Shown: positions 48,300 to 61,399, counted from the first letter of the stretch. The stretch is 64,000 nucleotides of DNA from Colletes latitarsis (GCF_051014445.1 NC_135137.1:30505501-30569500); one strand, 5' to 3'. Notes: generated from the sequence alone by a model not told the origin. Made by a program: numbers and translations.

Positions 48300-48468
48300 A
48301 TTTGGTTAACATAAATCGAAAGAATCGATGAGAAACGAAAGTTCGTGCGTTTATGAGATCCCAGGTTGAGAATCAATCGGTCGAGCGGCTTTGGGCTACG
48401 TTTCAGGAGGCTGAATACGACGAAAACCATTAGAGCAGAAGTCTAAAGGAAACGGATCATTTTGCTAC
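48300..48468. other. Short spacer, no feature seen
   Basis: Mixed sequence between the duplication and a protein-like frame on the - strand. No element is recognised. Confidence 0.4.
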
Positions 48469-48690
48469 TTAGTCGTCGAGTTGATTCGAAGTTGGCACTG
48501 TAAATCGCGTTTTCATGAGTTTCTTGAGAGCCCGGCGCGGGAACATTAAGGGGTAAATGGTATGGTCTATAAACTCTAACCACTCCTTGAGTGCGCCACG
48601 GATTTGGTGGGGCACCCGGTAGAAAATTAGGTCGACGTCTGGTACTTCAATTAAATCCCTACCCTGGGGCTCAACCACTGTCCAGTTTCA
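48469..48690 (-). pseudogene. Protein-like fragment, unidentified, minus strand
   Basis: The reverse-strand frame reads with protein-like composition, including DLIEVPDVDLIFYRV and GALKEWLEFIDHTIYPLMF, and ends at a TAA at 48469. Upstream the same phase stays largely open to about 48890 but contains TGA and TAG stops, as in an old pseudogene. CTGGACAG at about 48690 could instead be an acceptor of a terminal exon. I do not recognise the family. It lies opposite to the strand of the ratchet-like sites. Confidence 0.35.
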
Positions 48691-48899
48691 TTTCAGAAGT
48701 TTCCGCACAATGGACCATTCCTATCCGGAAGATCCGTTCGACACGAAGGATGCGCAGAGTTCCTGACTCATGGATCCTTCTACCGAAGCTCCGCGACGAT
48801 AACCTCGCTGTAATTGGTCCAAATGCCACGTCCTGGCCTCCGACTCGTCTCAGCTCGAACCAAGAACTTTCTAGATTAAACGCTTAATTACACGACCGC

Positions 48900-51240
48900 T
48901 ATCTCTTTCGGCCAAGGAACTTCTGAATCCTTGTCGCGTTGACTCGCGAAGATCGGCGATCGAAGATTCTACATACGTTTTTACTGCGATCGTCTCTGAT
49001 CAATATTGCGTGAAGAACTCAAAGAATGTCTCATTACACGCTCTCAAACACTCGTGAGAAAATGTAAACACAAAGTACACCGTACTTAAAAATACGTGGT
49101 CCTTACGTTTCCAGAACCCACGGAATCTAGATCGAGTGCAAAAAATATTTCTTAAATTTTTAAAATCTGGTGTAAGTGCTTTTGAAAGAACACTGTGCTC
49201 TTTGATCGAGAAATTCGAGGGACTTTTTTCCACAAATGTCGGAAGTATTTTAAATATTTTTCCGCGCGAATGCATCCGATACGGTTGAAGCAGCGAACTC
49301 CTCCAGTAACAGTGTGCGTTATAAATATTGTATACAAGTATCTTCAATATTTGTTTTTAAATACAGATGCAAGGATAGATATTTCTCAGATGCTTTAAAT
49401 TGTATATTAAATGTTGCGGCTGAACGCACAAGGGGACTGACTGTTTGCAAAATGTTTTACGTCGTCAGAAGTTCTTTGATAAACAATCTCTTTCACGTTG
49501 CGCCGGGGAGTAAGTATCTGAAGAGACGCACGTGTCTAGTACTCGAATCGTATGAAACCGCGTTGCATAAAGTCAAAGGAACTTTCCACGGAGAAAAATG
49601 TGTTTTCCGCATGATCGAGATGAATCAGCGCGCGGAGCGCGTGGTAAATGGACGAACATGTCTCAAACGATCTTTGTTTACTACTGGGTCACACTAGTAG
49701 TGTGGTTTATAAATTTATTCGGGTCTCTAGTATTATTTCAATAAATTTCTGATTAAATTTCTTTGTGTGTGATAGCACTTTGAAGGTTTTTTGTGTTTGG
49801 TTTAACAAAATTTTAAGAAGTATAGAAATTAATATTCAATAATGTAAAATAGAACGCAATATAAAGGCTCAGTAATATATTATTTTATAATAGTCTTCAT
49901 ATTTATAATTCTTTGATAAAAACTTAAAAAGCACTGTAATGTAGGAGTATAAAAATTCTGGAGAAAAGTCTAAAAAATATAGTCACCGTGTTACTATTAT
50001 TCCTGTGCATACAATTAATGGATAGGATAGTTTCGTTAGGATTGTGCAATGCATTTGCAGGAATACCGTCGACCCTACATCAAAAAAGGCCCAATATTGG
50101 GAGTCTTTCACAAGTCGATCGAAGACTTCTCTATCTCCCGAACTGACTATCGAAATTTCGCCTGGTTTCTAGAGATTGGTCATTAACCGTAGCTTCCCTA
50201 TTGTTCTGGATTGCGAACTGGCTAAGACGTACACAATACGGTCTCAGGCTTTCCATTATCTCCGAGATTATCGCTGGCTGTTGCAGCGTGGTCTTCGAGT
50301 TCCTAACTTCAGCGAGGTCGAAGGTTCCGCAGCGAGACTTTTAAAACTGGAGCTCCGTCGTTGAATCTTTTATATAAACTGCTGTTTTAATCGCGCTGAA
50401 CACTCAGAGTTTATTGCGTAATTTCACTGCAATTCTGCGTCGCGATAAAATATTCTTTATCTGATCGGAGAAGGGTTTCTCAACTCCGTGAACGAACTAT
50501 TATGTTGATAAAACGAAACACTTGTAAATTTAAAAACAATTTCCAATGCAATTTTAGGTGAAATAAACCAAACCCAAATTTAACTAAGAATTATAAATTA
50601 TAACATCGCATTATTATCGAGCAGATATTCAGAATTCCATGTTGCCACATAATTAATGAACCTAATTCGTGAAAATAGATCAGCACTAACAAGAGTAACT
50701 CGGTTCTAGAGGTCAGAAATAGGGCAACCAGATGGTAATTATACGAGTTATAACAGAAGTTTAGTAACTGTAATAGTTAATCTTTCATAGATTCTAACTG
50801 CATAAAGGTCAGGTGGCTATATAGGACTGGGAATGAATTAGAACAAGTTAGCTTCGGTATCTCATGAATTTCCAATCATCAAGTTCGCGTTTCGCTGACA
50901 ACCACCTCATCGGTTTCACTGTGTACTCTTTAGAGACCGTGATCCACTTTGTTCCTATAACATTTTGTATTATAGTCAATGATAGTTTCACTAATCCCTG
51001 TAACTCATTTTGATTCGTTCGATTGCCACTTTCACAATTTTCATATCCCTTTAAGAATATTACAAGTCCTCGCAAATCAAATAAATCTACTGGATTTGTA
51101 AAAAAAATAAAAAAAGTTCAACTTTAGAAACTTTTAAGATTTGGGTAAAATAGCAATACCGGTTCCAGCCATTTTTAATCGACGTTTGCAAACGCAAATT
51201 GCCATCCAATTATATTTAGTTTCGAAGTATGCAACTTGCT
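48900..51240. other. Mostly AT-rich DNA, no supported gene
   Basis: Frames at 49000-49347 (-), 49314-49697 (+) and 50176-50364 (+) have no domain, no repeat relationship and no matching splice signals. 49730-50030 and 50500-50760 are AT-rich and featureless. Confidence 0.4.
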
Positions 51241-52535
51241 GCGCGAAGCTCGCCTTTCATCGTAATAAAACTAGAAACTAAATCGTTTCTCGTACCAACG
51301 AGCACAAAGACACGTAATTGCCTTAGTCTTTCGTTTTAACTGGCCGACCTACTCGACGAAATGAAATACGACTCCCGTACGAAGTAACCGTACACGTACG
51401 GTTCGGTGCGAGAAATTCTCCGTCACGGGCTCAGAAATTTTTATCATCGCGAGAAACTTCGTTCGAACGCGTGTAAATCCTCATAGGGGACTCCTGTAAT
51501 TTTCCTCGACAAGCATGGAAACAAGAAAAACAACTATAAAGAGACCGCGTGTGAGTGCGAGACCCGGGGTCGGTGGGTTGTGGAGAGGGGGCGGTTGTGC
51601 AGAAGCGGTCGCGCTCGGAGAAAATAACGTAATTGGCTAGCAATGCCTCGGTGGGTCGGCTCGTTAAGTTTTATTAATCCGATGCGAAATACAAGTACGG
51701 AGAAGTTCGAATACGGAAAATCCCCCGAGGACGACGGACCAGGAAGGGGAGGACGACGGGAGAAATAAAGGAGGGGGGAGGCTGATGCTCGGACTGACCC
51801 GAACCAGTCATTCTTAATTAAATATAATTGCGGAGGTCAGGTCGATAGGGTCTCGATATGGTTCGATTTCCTTTCGAGGCGGGGACCCATCGAGGAAGCT
51901 TTCGCGAACTTACGCCCGGAACGGAAGCTTTTCTTTTTCTTTCGAAGCCGATGGCCTTCGATGTTTCCGAGATATCTATCTGCCGTCTCACCCCCTCCAC
52001 CCTCTCATCCCGAAAGCTCCGCCTTTGAAGGAGGTCTTGGAAACTTTTTCAATCGGCGACCTTTCCTCGATTCTGAGGCATCGATGGCGTCGGACAGAAT
52101 ATGAAGTATACGCCAACTATTTCCATCATTTTATAGGTTCTTTAAAAACAGCTCGATAGAGCCATTGTGTGCGAATCAACGTCAGAAAATTTCCGGTGAA
52201 CTAGTTTCGCGCGCTTAGAAACCGTCTGTCGTGGTTTTTGGCCCGATGCTCGCGGAACTGTTTCGCCGTAAGCGGTACTGTTAGGTTGCGTTCCACGCTT
52301 CGTAAAATTCTATTTTCGGTTTCGACTCTCGCGATTTATTTTGCTTTGGTCGTGATTCGTATAACTACTTTGCGTTTTGTATAACGATTCACGTGTTTTT
52401 TGAGGCTTCACACTATCAAAATATACCTCGTTAAATTCTTAAAGACAGATCTTGACAAGATGTGTAAAATTCTACTGTAGAAAACGCATAAAGTATAAGA
52501 TGATAATAATATAATCGTTTTATAAAAGTGACGTA
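51241..52535. other. CpG-rich block, candidate regulatory DNA
   Basis: CpG-rich from about 51240 to 52360, with a purine-rich tract at 51710-51785, then AT-rich. No gene is supported. Confidence 0.35.
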
Positions 52536-52539
52536 TTAA

Positions 52540-52777
52540 AATTTTCACTGACGCGTCACACGCATATGGGTGACAGGATTTACCATTGTGATACTAGAAA
52601 AATTAATTCTCTAGTTAAGATGTCGAGAGGAATAAATTTTGATGGAATTTGTGAATTTTAAAAAGGTTACGAAAATAAGTACTGTAATAAATTGTAAGTT
52701 ATGTAGCTTACAATGGTCTAAAATCAAAATTTTACTTTTGTAAAATATTGTATGGTTTTGATCTGGCAGTGAACGTG
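52540..52777. mobile_element. TTAA-flanked element, CACGTTCACTGC family
   Basis: TTAA at 52536-52539 and 52778-52781 flanks 238 bp. The left end (TTTTCACTGACGCGTCAC) and right end (GATCTGGCAGTGAACGTG) are imperfect inverted repeats. Shared internal words with 27747-27957, 18136-18338 and 54706 onward define a family. This copy is the one with intact TTAA on both sides. Confidence 0.82.
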
Positions 52778-52781
52778 TTAA

Positions 52782-54705
52782 AGTCACCAGGAAATAATAA
52801 TGAGAGATTAATTTAATTTCACAGTGATACAAAATTACGAATCCGTTTCTTCGCGCTTACCACAGAGTGGCCAAACTTTTCAGTGGTAATGTAATTAGCG
52901 AGTGCAGGTATTCGAAAGTTCGAGATTCGGATTGAAATTTACCAGTTTCGTTGCGTAATCAGGTTTCGTTGGTACGGTTTCACGTAAACGGAGTCCCCGT
53001 TGATCCTTTTCGGTAGACTAAGGGGGATCAGCTCAGAGATTTCGTGGATGTCAAGGAAATAAGAGGAATGGGTGGGGAGAGGCTCTGTACGGGCAGGTTT
53101 TCTCTTTTCCACGACGGTAAACACTCCCGACCGATAGCTACCGTGGCCACGAAACGAAAGTGTGGGACAAAAAGTAGATAAATGGTGACTGGATAGTAAG
53201 GGTGGGCCAATCTATCACGCCCCAGGGGAGTGTTATTGACAGTGCAAGAACTGTCTAACCCTCGACCTCCCTTTCTCCGTCTCCATCCTCTCTCCTCGTG
53301 GCTATTTTCTCGCTCCTGTCACCCTCCTGTTACCTCCCATTTGGTGTTCCTTCTTTTCGAGAATCTTCCGCGAACCACTGTTTCACCTATCCACATATTC
53401 TTCTTCCTAGTTGCTACCAGCCACGTAGCTGTAATGAAAAAGACACGAAGTTTGTCGTAAATTTTAACCCATCTAGCTCGCGTTTTGTTATATACACCAT
53501 ATAATATCAAGAAATAATCTCCTTCAATATATATTCCCAGTTACTTAAGAATAATAATTACATTCACATGTTTTCAATACTTCCAAGCACTGTATTAACA
53601 AAGAAGGGAACTCGTAAATTTCGTAGTGAATGAAAAAATAATTCATTTCTATACTGTATAGTGCATTCGTGAAAAATTAATCCGTACATTCAGCGTTTAA
53701 TTATCATTGCGTTTCTCTGCAGCCGAACAAAACATTTCAATGGAACGAAACAAAAACGTTCAGGCTTGTTTTTAAATTCGAGTAAACAGGTTAAAAATTC
53801 GCGGCTAACGATGCAACCGATTCGAACGTCGAAAACATGTATTCTTCATTGTTTTATAAAAACGCGAATAACAGTAATTTTTTCTATAACGTACAGAAAA
53901 AAAGAAGTATCGCCAGATATTTAAATCCAGTCACGCAAAGCGTAAAAATCAGTTCAGATGAAATTCCACGACGCCGAACAAAGTTGTCCCGACGTAAATG
54001 AAATTTTTTTGTAAACCGTCGCTTGACCTACATACTGGTTATATCGTTAGTCACTGTTCGCGCGATAAAGGTGGATTTAATTTTCATTTACCTAAATTCG
54101 CTTCCCCGTGGCCGCGTCGCTGGCGACTCCGACGCAGACGGCCAGGATAAATCCGTAAACACGGCTCTGCAGCTTTTAAACTCATCCCCCTTTAAGAGGG
54201 GCGGCAATTCTGCGAGAAGTTACTCCGAGCCAGCCGGGGTCGGATATTGACTTCTCGGCGTGTAACTCCCCTTAAACGGCCACGGCAACATTAGCGGCGT
54301 TGACCACTTGAGCGCACGTGCGCCCTTTCCGCAGGATGTATGTTGCGTTCGCTCGCAAGGTTGGGATTTCCTCCTCGAAACCGGAAGCTTAAGAGCGGCT
54401 CGGCTGCCGGAGTTTAGCTAATGCCTAATGACGGGTCGTTTCAAATATTTACCGCCCGATTCCGCGAACTCCAACCACCGCCGTAAACGCGATTACGTCC
54501 CGCCGTCGGGGTATACGATGGCCATCCCTGCCACGGAGAAATCCCAGTAAGAGCGGCCATCGATCCCGGGTGTCCCGTGAATTTTCTCAAATTACGCGAT
54601 CGCCGGATCAGTTCGAGTGTCCTGGCGGCCAATTTGCCCCTAATCCAACGCGCCTTACCGAAATTTATTCAACGTTCGTTCCCCGGTCTCGCTTTGGAAA
54701 CTGCT
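52782..54705. other. Mixed DNA with a CpG-rich part at 54.0-54.7 kb
   Basis: A pyrimidine-rich tract covers 53255-53345. 53500-54000 is AT-rich and 54060-54700 CpG-rich. Short frames on both strands have no domain. Confidence 0.4.
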
Positions 54706-54830
54706 GAAACGTTGACTAGCGTCATATTTGGCTGACAGGATTTTTCGTCAAGCTTAAAAAGTTCGAGCTAGATGCCGAGGAAAATAAATATGGATGGGAT
54801 TCGTGAACTTTAATGAGATTAAAAACGCGT
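54706..54830. mobile_element. Left part of a CACGTTGACTGC-family element
   Basis: ACGTTGACTAGCGTCATATT, GGCTGACAGGATTTTTCGTC, AGATGCCGAGGAAAATAAAT and GATTCGTGAACTTTAATGAG follow the order seen at 52540-52777. No right terminus is found, so the copy is truncated or too diverged to end. Confidence 0.55.
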
Positions 54831-55948
54831 TTTTTTTGGTATTTTTTTATATAGAAATTGTGCAACTTCTTGCATCGACGTTTTTCGTATATATTTGTCA
54901 CTATTTCAATAATATTTACACATTTTTATGGCGAGAAATAGTCAAAATTAATGGTAGTATAGAGCCTCGTATGCAAACGCGTACCGAAAAAGTGTTCTCA
55001 TGGCTTCCACAATTCCAATCGTTCTGTTTGTTTAAAAGACAAAAACGAAAAAGATTCTTAATGAGAATGCATTCTTCTACAACAGATGGTAGAAGGACAA
55101 AAGAAAATTGATAATTCAAGAAATGGTAGTATTTTGGAGTTGAAACATCGATTTTTTTTATTTTTAATTTTAGCAGACTAAAAGAAAATAGAAAAAATAA
55201 TGATTTTGACTTCATTGTGCTACAGATTATAGCGATATGTGTATTGAAGGTACACGCCAAATTTGAACGAAATCGGTCAAGTAGATCTTGAGATATTATG
55301 GAAGCCAGTTTAGAAATGATAGTTTTGTGAAAAACGTATCTAAATAAAAGTGTCAGACTGTTCGAACAGGCATAGCTCGACTAAGTAATATTTAATAATT
55401 TCGTTAATTTTAGGAACTCGGTCGTATTCTTTCGCACGTATATTTCTAAGACTATATCCTTTAAGAAAATGCAGGAAAAAATTGAATTATTTGGTGGTGT
55501 ACAGTAGAAGAACCCTTTAAAGGCTAATTGCATTTGGTGTGACTATTAAGATCTTCCTGAAGTATCACTGGTTTTGGAGGAACAGAATTCTGTACAGTGT
55601 GTCACCTAAAGTGTTATAGACTATTGACTGTAAATTTTACGAAAATCTATTCCATAATTGTTGCATAGTCATTTTTTACAGTCTCTGATTGCTAACGATG
55701 TCTAATGAATTATTGCTAATGAATTGGAGGCAATTCTATAGCAAAAACTCAACTCAACAGTTCAGTTTGGTACTGTCTGAAATATTATAATTCCTTTTTT
55801 TTAGTAAATCCTTAAAACTGTATTAAAAATGCAAATGTATGACTAAAATTTAGTTAAATAAACTACGAAAAAGAATCATAATATTAGACTTAGCATCCGC
55901 TTAAAAAAAATTCATGAGACAACTTGAATATTTCTTTCTATCGCAACT
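54831..55948. other. AT-rich DNA with possible old repeat
   Basis: GTACACGCCAAATTTGAACG followed by AAATCGGTCAAGTAG (about 55250-55285) resembles wording common in insect mariner-type repeats, but I cannot define ends. The frames at 54794-55111 and 54916-55260 are on opposite strands of the same AT-rich DNA and are not supported. Confidence 0.3.
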
Positions 55949-55952
55949 TTAA

Positions 55953-56195
55953 CCCCTTGACGTACGATTTAATTTCGAATAATTTTTCAAACGTCTACTA
56001 TTTAATTTTGTTTAAATTTGTTCGTACAAGAAATGGCCACAAGAAAGAATAGATTTGTTTTACGAATATCTCGTGAATGTAAAAGTATGTTGATTTTAAT
56101 AGATAAGACTCAATGACGAGTAAGTAGCCTCATGATTGTGAAACATGTCATCAAGAACTTGTAACGAGTCAGGCTCCTCATTGTACGTTAAGGGG
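55953..56195. mobile_element. piggyBac-like MITE with TTAA duplication, second copy
   Basis: TTAA at 55949-55952 and 56196-56199 encloses 243 bp. Its ends CCCCTTGACGTACGATT and TTGTACGTTAAGGGG are inverted. It is the reverse complement relative of 23945-24153, sharing TTTAAATTTGTTCGTA, AGAATAGATTTGTTTTAC and GTGAATGTAAAAGT. It is about 34 bp longer than the nested copy. Confidence 0.88.
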
Positions 56196-56199
56196 TTAA

Positions 56200-57851
56200 T
56201 TCGAGCATTACGGGACACGTCGATCGATTAATTTGCATTTTTTCAAATTGGATGCACCTTCCAAAGAGTTTGAAACCCACTCTTTAAGAGCTACCCACCC
56301 CTAAATCCGTCGAATGGCTGAATATTCACGGGGGGCAGATGTTCCTCCGTAATAGCGCGCGCCGTATCATAAACCTAGCTTTCAGGTCCCAAACAGAAAC
56401 GTTTAATGGATCTCTCGCGATTCGCGCGCGTGCAGTTTTGTGCCGTCGCGCGAAAGGGAAAAAGGGGGCCACGCGTCGAATCGTGAACGCGTTCTCTACC
56501 CTCTCGTTCAGTTTAGTAGCGTCACGGACGACAACGCTCATTGTTGGCCCCCGGGTTTTTGTCCTCCTCGGCTCGCGTGTTCTTTCTCGTCTAACTGGGC
56601 GCGCGTTCGTCCTTCCTACGGAAAGAATACCGGGGAATAAGGGCTCCCGCGATGGGAATCCGTCGACGGGAAGGGTGCGTCGTCGACGTAGCGATGACGG
56701 GCACGGGCAATGAACGAAACCGGTCCCGGCGCGAGGGGTAGAACGCGAAACGCGGCACGATGCTTCGCATTGTTTCGACTCGAGTGGCTTTACGCCGCTG
56801 TCATCATCATTTTCAATTAGCCCGTAATGACTGGGTGACGCGGTGTTCATTGAGCAGGCGAGCGCCCTGCGCGTCCTCGAGTGACTTATTAATTATTAAG
56901 CTGCTACGCGTATTACGTTAATTAAAAATTCAAATAACGCCGAACAAAGTACTTTCGTCCTGCCGCCCCGTGCTTCTCAATGGTTCCCCATTTGTGTCGC
57001 CTTCCCTTCGACTACGTAACTTGGAAAACTCCATCCAATCCTCCCCCCTTCCTCTTCATCTTTTGCTGTCCTTCGTTCACTCCACTTTTTCCTCCCTTCC
57101 GCACTGCGATTTACCCTTATACCCTTCTCTATTTTATTACTCATCGTATCACTTTCTTCGCGAGGAATCAAATCGCGATTATTTATCGTACCCCATGAAG
57201 TTAATTTTAAATTCACTTTTGCGTCAAAGATACCTAGTGCACTGAAAATTAAAAATTAATCCTGACATCTCTTTCTTTCCAAATCATAAATTTTGCTCGT
57301 GGCAAAAGTATTTTATAAATGCTTAAGACTTCTTTTAAGAAATTTCTGAGAATGATTTCAACGATTAACCGATTTGATACTACGATATTTACATTAAATA
57401 AAAAGACTGTGTAGTTATTATAAAATTTCGAAGCGAACAAACAATGTGTACATTTCAAAAAGGAAGAGTTTCCGGAAGAAGTTTTCTTACTAAAGTGTGT
57501 TTTGTCATATCTTCCTGGAGTAGCAATTAAATTAAACAAAACTACGCAGAGACTTACGAACTGACCTGATATCATCTATAAGATGGCGAAGAATAATCTT
57601 CGGCTATGCATCTTGCCCCGTTTCGATAGGGGAAATTTCGCGGAATCTTGATGTTCTCGTTCTACTTTTTCCCCCTTCTGTAGTCTTTCTCGCGCCCCCA
57701 CTCTTTCTCCCCTTCTTCGGAGCCCGGGACGCGTTTGCCAGCTTGAAGGGAATTAGCATAACCAAAGCAGCTTTGATCAATCGTAACGGCACCTCGTTGG
57801 TCGACTATGGCCATTAGTATGCACCATTGACCATGAGCCCGCACTGCGTAA
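56200..57851. other. CpG-rich then pyrimidine-rich then mixed DNA
   Basis: 56280-56830 is CpG-rich with mirrored frames of 124 and 174 codons on opposite strands, treated as artefacts. 57000-57150 is C/T-rich. 57240-57560 is AT-rich. No gene is supported. Confidence 0.4.
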
Positions 57852-58163
57852 TTAGCATAATATAGCGATATCATAACGTGCGTACGGGGAAATGTGTTGG
57901 CCGCAGCAATCGTTGGCTAGGTGGACATCAGGTTCTGGGAGAGATACGAACGGCACACCATCGTCCTGCGTGCCCTCTTGGGATCCGTCTCTGACGTTCA
58001 AGCGTATGCGAAGCGGTTTCACCGACTGCCATAATGAACTTGGACATCGTAAACTGTCGGGTAGAACAGCCTCGAGCTGTTGGCGCAAATTCTGGAGATT
58101 GCTGGCTTCGCCAGTGCTCGAGAACACGATAGTTATTTTAACGAAATCTGTCGATCACCTATC
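57852..58163 (-). pseudogene. Protein-like reverse-strand frame, unidentified exon or relic
   Basis: An open phase of about 104 codons runs from about 58163 to a TAA at 57852, without an ATG near its start. Composition is protein-like, with VKITIVFSSTGEASNLQNLR and QSVKPLRIRLNVRDGSQEG, and codons favour G or C at third positions although the neighbourhood is AT-richer. GATCGACAG just upstream (about 58155) could be an acceptor but lacks a pyrimidine tract. I do not recognise the family. Candidates are a real exon of a - strand gene, a retrocopy fragment, or a chance frame. Confidence 0.4.
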
Positions 58164-58169
58164 TTTTTT

Positions 58170-59580
58170 ACAAATAAACCATCTCCAATTACAATTTTTT
58201 TTTTAATACCCTTGCTCTAAAATTGAATATTTTCAAATTAAGAATATCCATATTACTCGAGTTACAAGCCACATTACATTTGACGAAACATTCGTTTTGT
58301 GCATTATTTCTTAAAAATAAATTCTATATTAAGTTTGATCTCGAATTTCTATCATATTTAATACTCTTGCTTTCAAATAAAATATGTAAAATACATATGC
58401 ATCAAATATTGATTGACTTTTACTTTTCAATTAATGACTTTCCTTCGCTCTAATAGAATTACATAATAAGCTAATTATTTACTTGGCATTTCCAATTTTA
58501 CAGAGGTATTCAAATATGTAGAAAATGGTATAAGACAGTTCAAGATGGGAATTAGAAATAATTATCTAGTTCGGTAGTACCTATACGAGTTTTTTTTTTC
58601 TATTTGCGATCAAAACAGAGATATATCTGTCATGGATCTCATTATTGTGGGATAATAAGCAACGGGTATAACGCGATAACAAGGATTATTATTATGAAGA
58701 TTGGCCAGCACTGTCCGCCTCGTCAGTCATCCTTCAGCAGTATTGGAAACTTATCCATTCATTGATTACATTTCTGGTTGCGCGTATCACGATCGCTCAT
58801 TCGCAGATGGAAAGTTACAACCGCGACGGGAAAAATAACGCAAATGGACGCGCCTCGTTCGCTTCACGCGTCGATTGTAATAATCGACGAGTAAATACGG
58901 TCGTCGCAACGGTTATTAAATTACAATTAAAATTAACGAATGAACGACCATTCGACGAACATAATGTTTCAGGTCCGCGCAAACTTTATTCACCCCAATT
59001 AACGTTTTCTCGTTAACTCCATACGTTTCGACACCGGTAATAATACCCAGTGCTTCGACGCACGGCTTTCCAATTAGGCGCGTGAACGAGTAGCTTTTCT
59101 TCTGAGAAACCGAACCCACGTTTCATTCCCTGATATTTAATCCCAGTCAATTGTTCTTTCTAATTATTTTGTATGGAATTTATTATTATTATCACGAGAT
59201 TCTATCTTTCGTGTAGCTTGTTTTCATGTAATTGTATATTTCCTTTATTTACGAAAGGCTGATACGTTGATTGAAAGTAAACCTTCTCCGTTTTTGTTCA
59301 TTATATGCTATAATTATTAAATTAGACAGATTTCTATTCATTGAATTATTAAAAATTGCAGTAAAAAATAACATCGTTCAATATGTTTGTATATTTTTTA
59401 ATTTTAATTATCTACTAATGGGCTGAATGACAAAAGTCACTATGTTTTAAGATAACTACATAAAAATTTCCAGAATCTCTAGAAATGTGAATAATTTAAT
59501 CAGTAAATGAACGGAGAATAGAATTTATTTTACGCTCGCAGTTAACAGAATAGTTAAAAACTATTTACTAAAACTTCATA
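58170..59580. other. AT-rich DNA with small CpG-rich part
   Basis: 58760-59110 is CpG-richer, the rest AT-rich. Frames at 58223-58453 and 58762-59016 show no domain. Confidence 0.4.
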
Positions 59581-60950
59581 AAACGAAACCGATTACTTAA
59601 TTCGATTCGAATGTAAAGACTTTCCGCACTCGCCGTCAGATGGCTACGCTCTTGTCTCTCTCACAAGTGTTCGATCGAGTCTAAGGTAGGTCCTGCTAAG
59701 GTTTCTTTATCAACGAGTCCCACTAGCAGGCCCAGAACGAAAGGCATTCCTCCCGCTATTTGGTTCGCTTCTTCTCGCAACAGCGAGCCGCTACACAAAA
59801 GTAATCTACACTTCGCTGATAGCCCGTGCGCAATCAATTTACGGTGTTCGACACCAGGCTGGGCGGGAGGGATCGAGGACGGAATATAACATCGACGATG
59901 TCATTCCGGCTGTCGATTCATTGATTATCGATTTGGTATCGGTGCCCGAACTATACGCGAGGCTTTATGCGCGAGTCACGTCGACCGAACAAACACGACG
60001 GTCGCGTTCGTTTGGTCGCGCACACACAGCCAGGCCACGGTTGTTCGGGTAGGACGGGAGGTTAAGATACGATATTTGCAGGGTTATTAGATAGCAGTTG
60101 CAATTCCCCGCGCTCGCCGCGCAATATCGATCGTGCATTTACCTGATGAGCTACCCATGCGTTATGAACACCCGTAGGGATGGATAGTCGCTCGGGTTTC
60201 ATATGTAAAGAGTGCCGATAATTACGACGGCTCATCGTGATTCTGCGTTCCTCCTTATTCACTCCACTGGAATCTCTCTCTCTCTTTCTCTTCCTCTCGC
60301 ATCCGTGTCGATGTTCATTCCGCCGTTGCTGGACTTTTACCGTCTCTGTTCATCGCGAAACGAGCGAAACGAGTCGGTTCGTCCCGTGGGCCGGGAGCTC
60401 TCACAGTCGCGGATCGTCACGGGGTTCGAAGCCAATGAAACCGTCGGCCAATTTATGAAACGCAACGACCCGTGAAAGCGATCCTTGATGAGATAGAGCC
60501 TGTCCCTCCTCCACGCTCCGAAGGAACCAGAACGTCCTCTCGCTTCCGCGAATAATCCGGATTCATCGGATCGCGACCGGATGTGACCGTGCTCCCGGGT
60601 AGTGCAAGCTGGACAGAAACGATCGGTCGTTGCGTGTTCAGGTGTTGCACGACGATGTCCGGAGCGGACTTCGCGCTGTCGCGTATTTATTGCTTCCCGA
60701 TATTGTGGGCGAAAGGGTTGTTTTGCTGAATCGCTAATCCAGATTTATGTCTAATCGACGTGTCTGTACGCTGAACAGGTCGCGGGAAATGCAACGGGAA
60801 TGTAGGGTGGCTCCGCGTAATAGGTGTTGTCACATTAATATCTTCGAAGCTCTGCGGGAGTCAGTTGTGAAATTCGTTGCGCGAATTTTGCACGATGGAG
60901 AGGAGCTGGTTGTTTGTGAGTTATTCGGACCAAAATTTTAAACGTTTCTA
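59581..60950. other. CpG-rich block, candidate regulatory DNA
   Basis: GC-rich with a CT microsatellite at 60273-60300. CTAAGGTAGGTCC at 59683 resembles a donor but has no defined exon upstream. No gene is supported. Confidence 0.35.
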
Positions 60951-61398
60951 GTTTCGTGTAATTTTCAACGCTGTAGCTTTTAATCTATGTTCCTTGGAGA
61001 ATATGTAAAATAAATTGTGAGCTTTATTTTTTAAGGAGCCATTGAAAAAAAACGGATGTTACTTGGAATTTTGGAGAAAATTTTAACGTGCAAATAAAAC
61101 CTCTAGTTTCTCCCTGTCTGTGTTTTTTCGACTATTAACAAGTTTGACCAGACGATATAGTATAATTGCTATGCTATACTAGGTATCTTCTCACAATAGT
61201 ATTCAATTATTGTATATTCACGTTCGAAACCATACGTAAAAATAAACTACACTGTAGAAATTAAATAACTTCAGACTATTCAGCTTCTTACAATTCAATC
61301 GTACAAAATTTGTTTCTACTCCCAATTCAGATACATCATTCTATGACTTCAGATATACAGATCCCTGATATAACTTAAATCGTGATTGTTACTCTTTG
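60951..61398. other. AT-rich DNA leading into ratchet site 3
   Basis: No feature is seen apart from the branch and pyrimidine tract at its right end. Confidence 0.4.
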
Positions 61399-61399
61399 T

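Noticed and set aside
56326..56850. 174-codon - strand frame mirrored by 124 codons on the + strand
   Set aside because: Arg-rich composition from CpG-rich DNA on both strands, with no domain.
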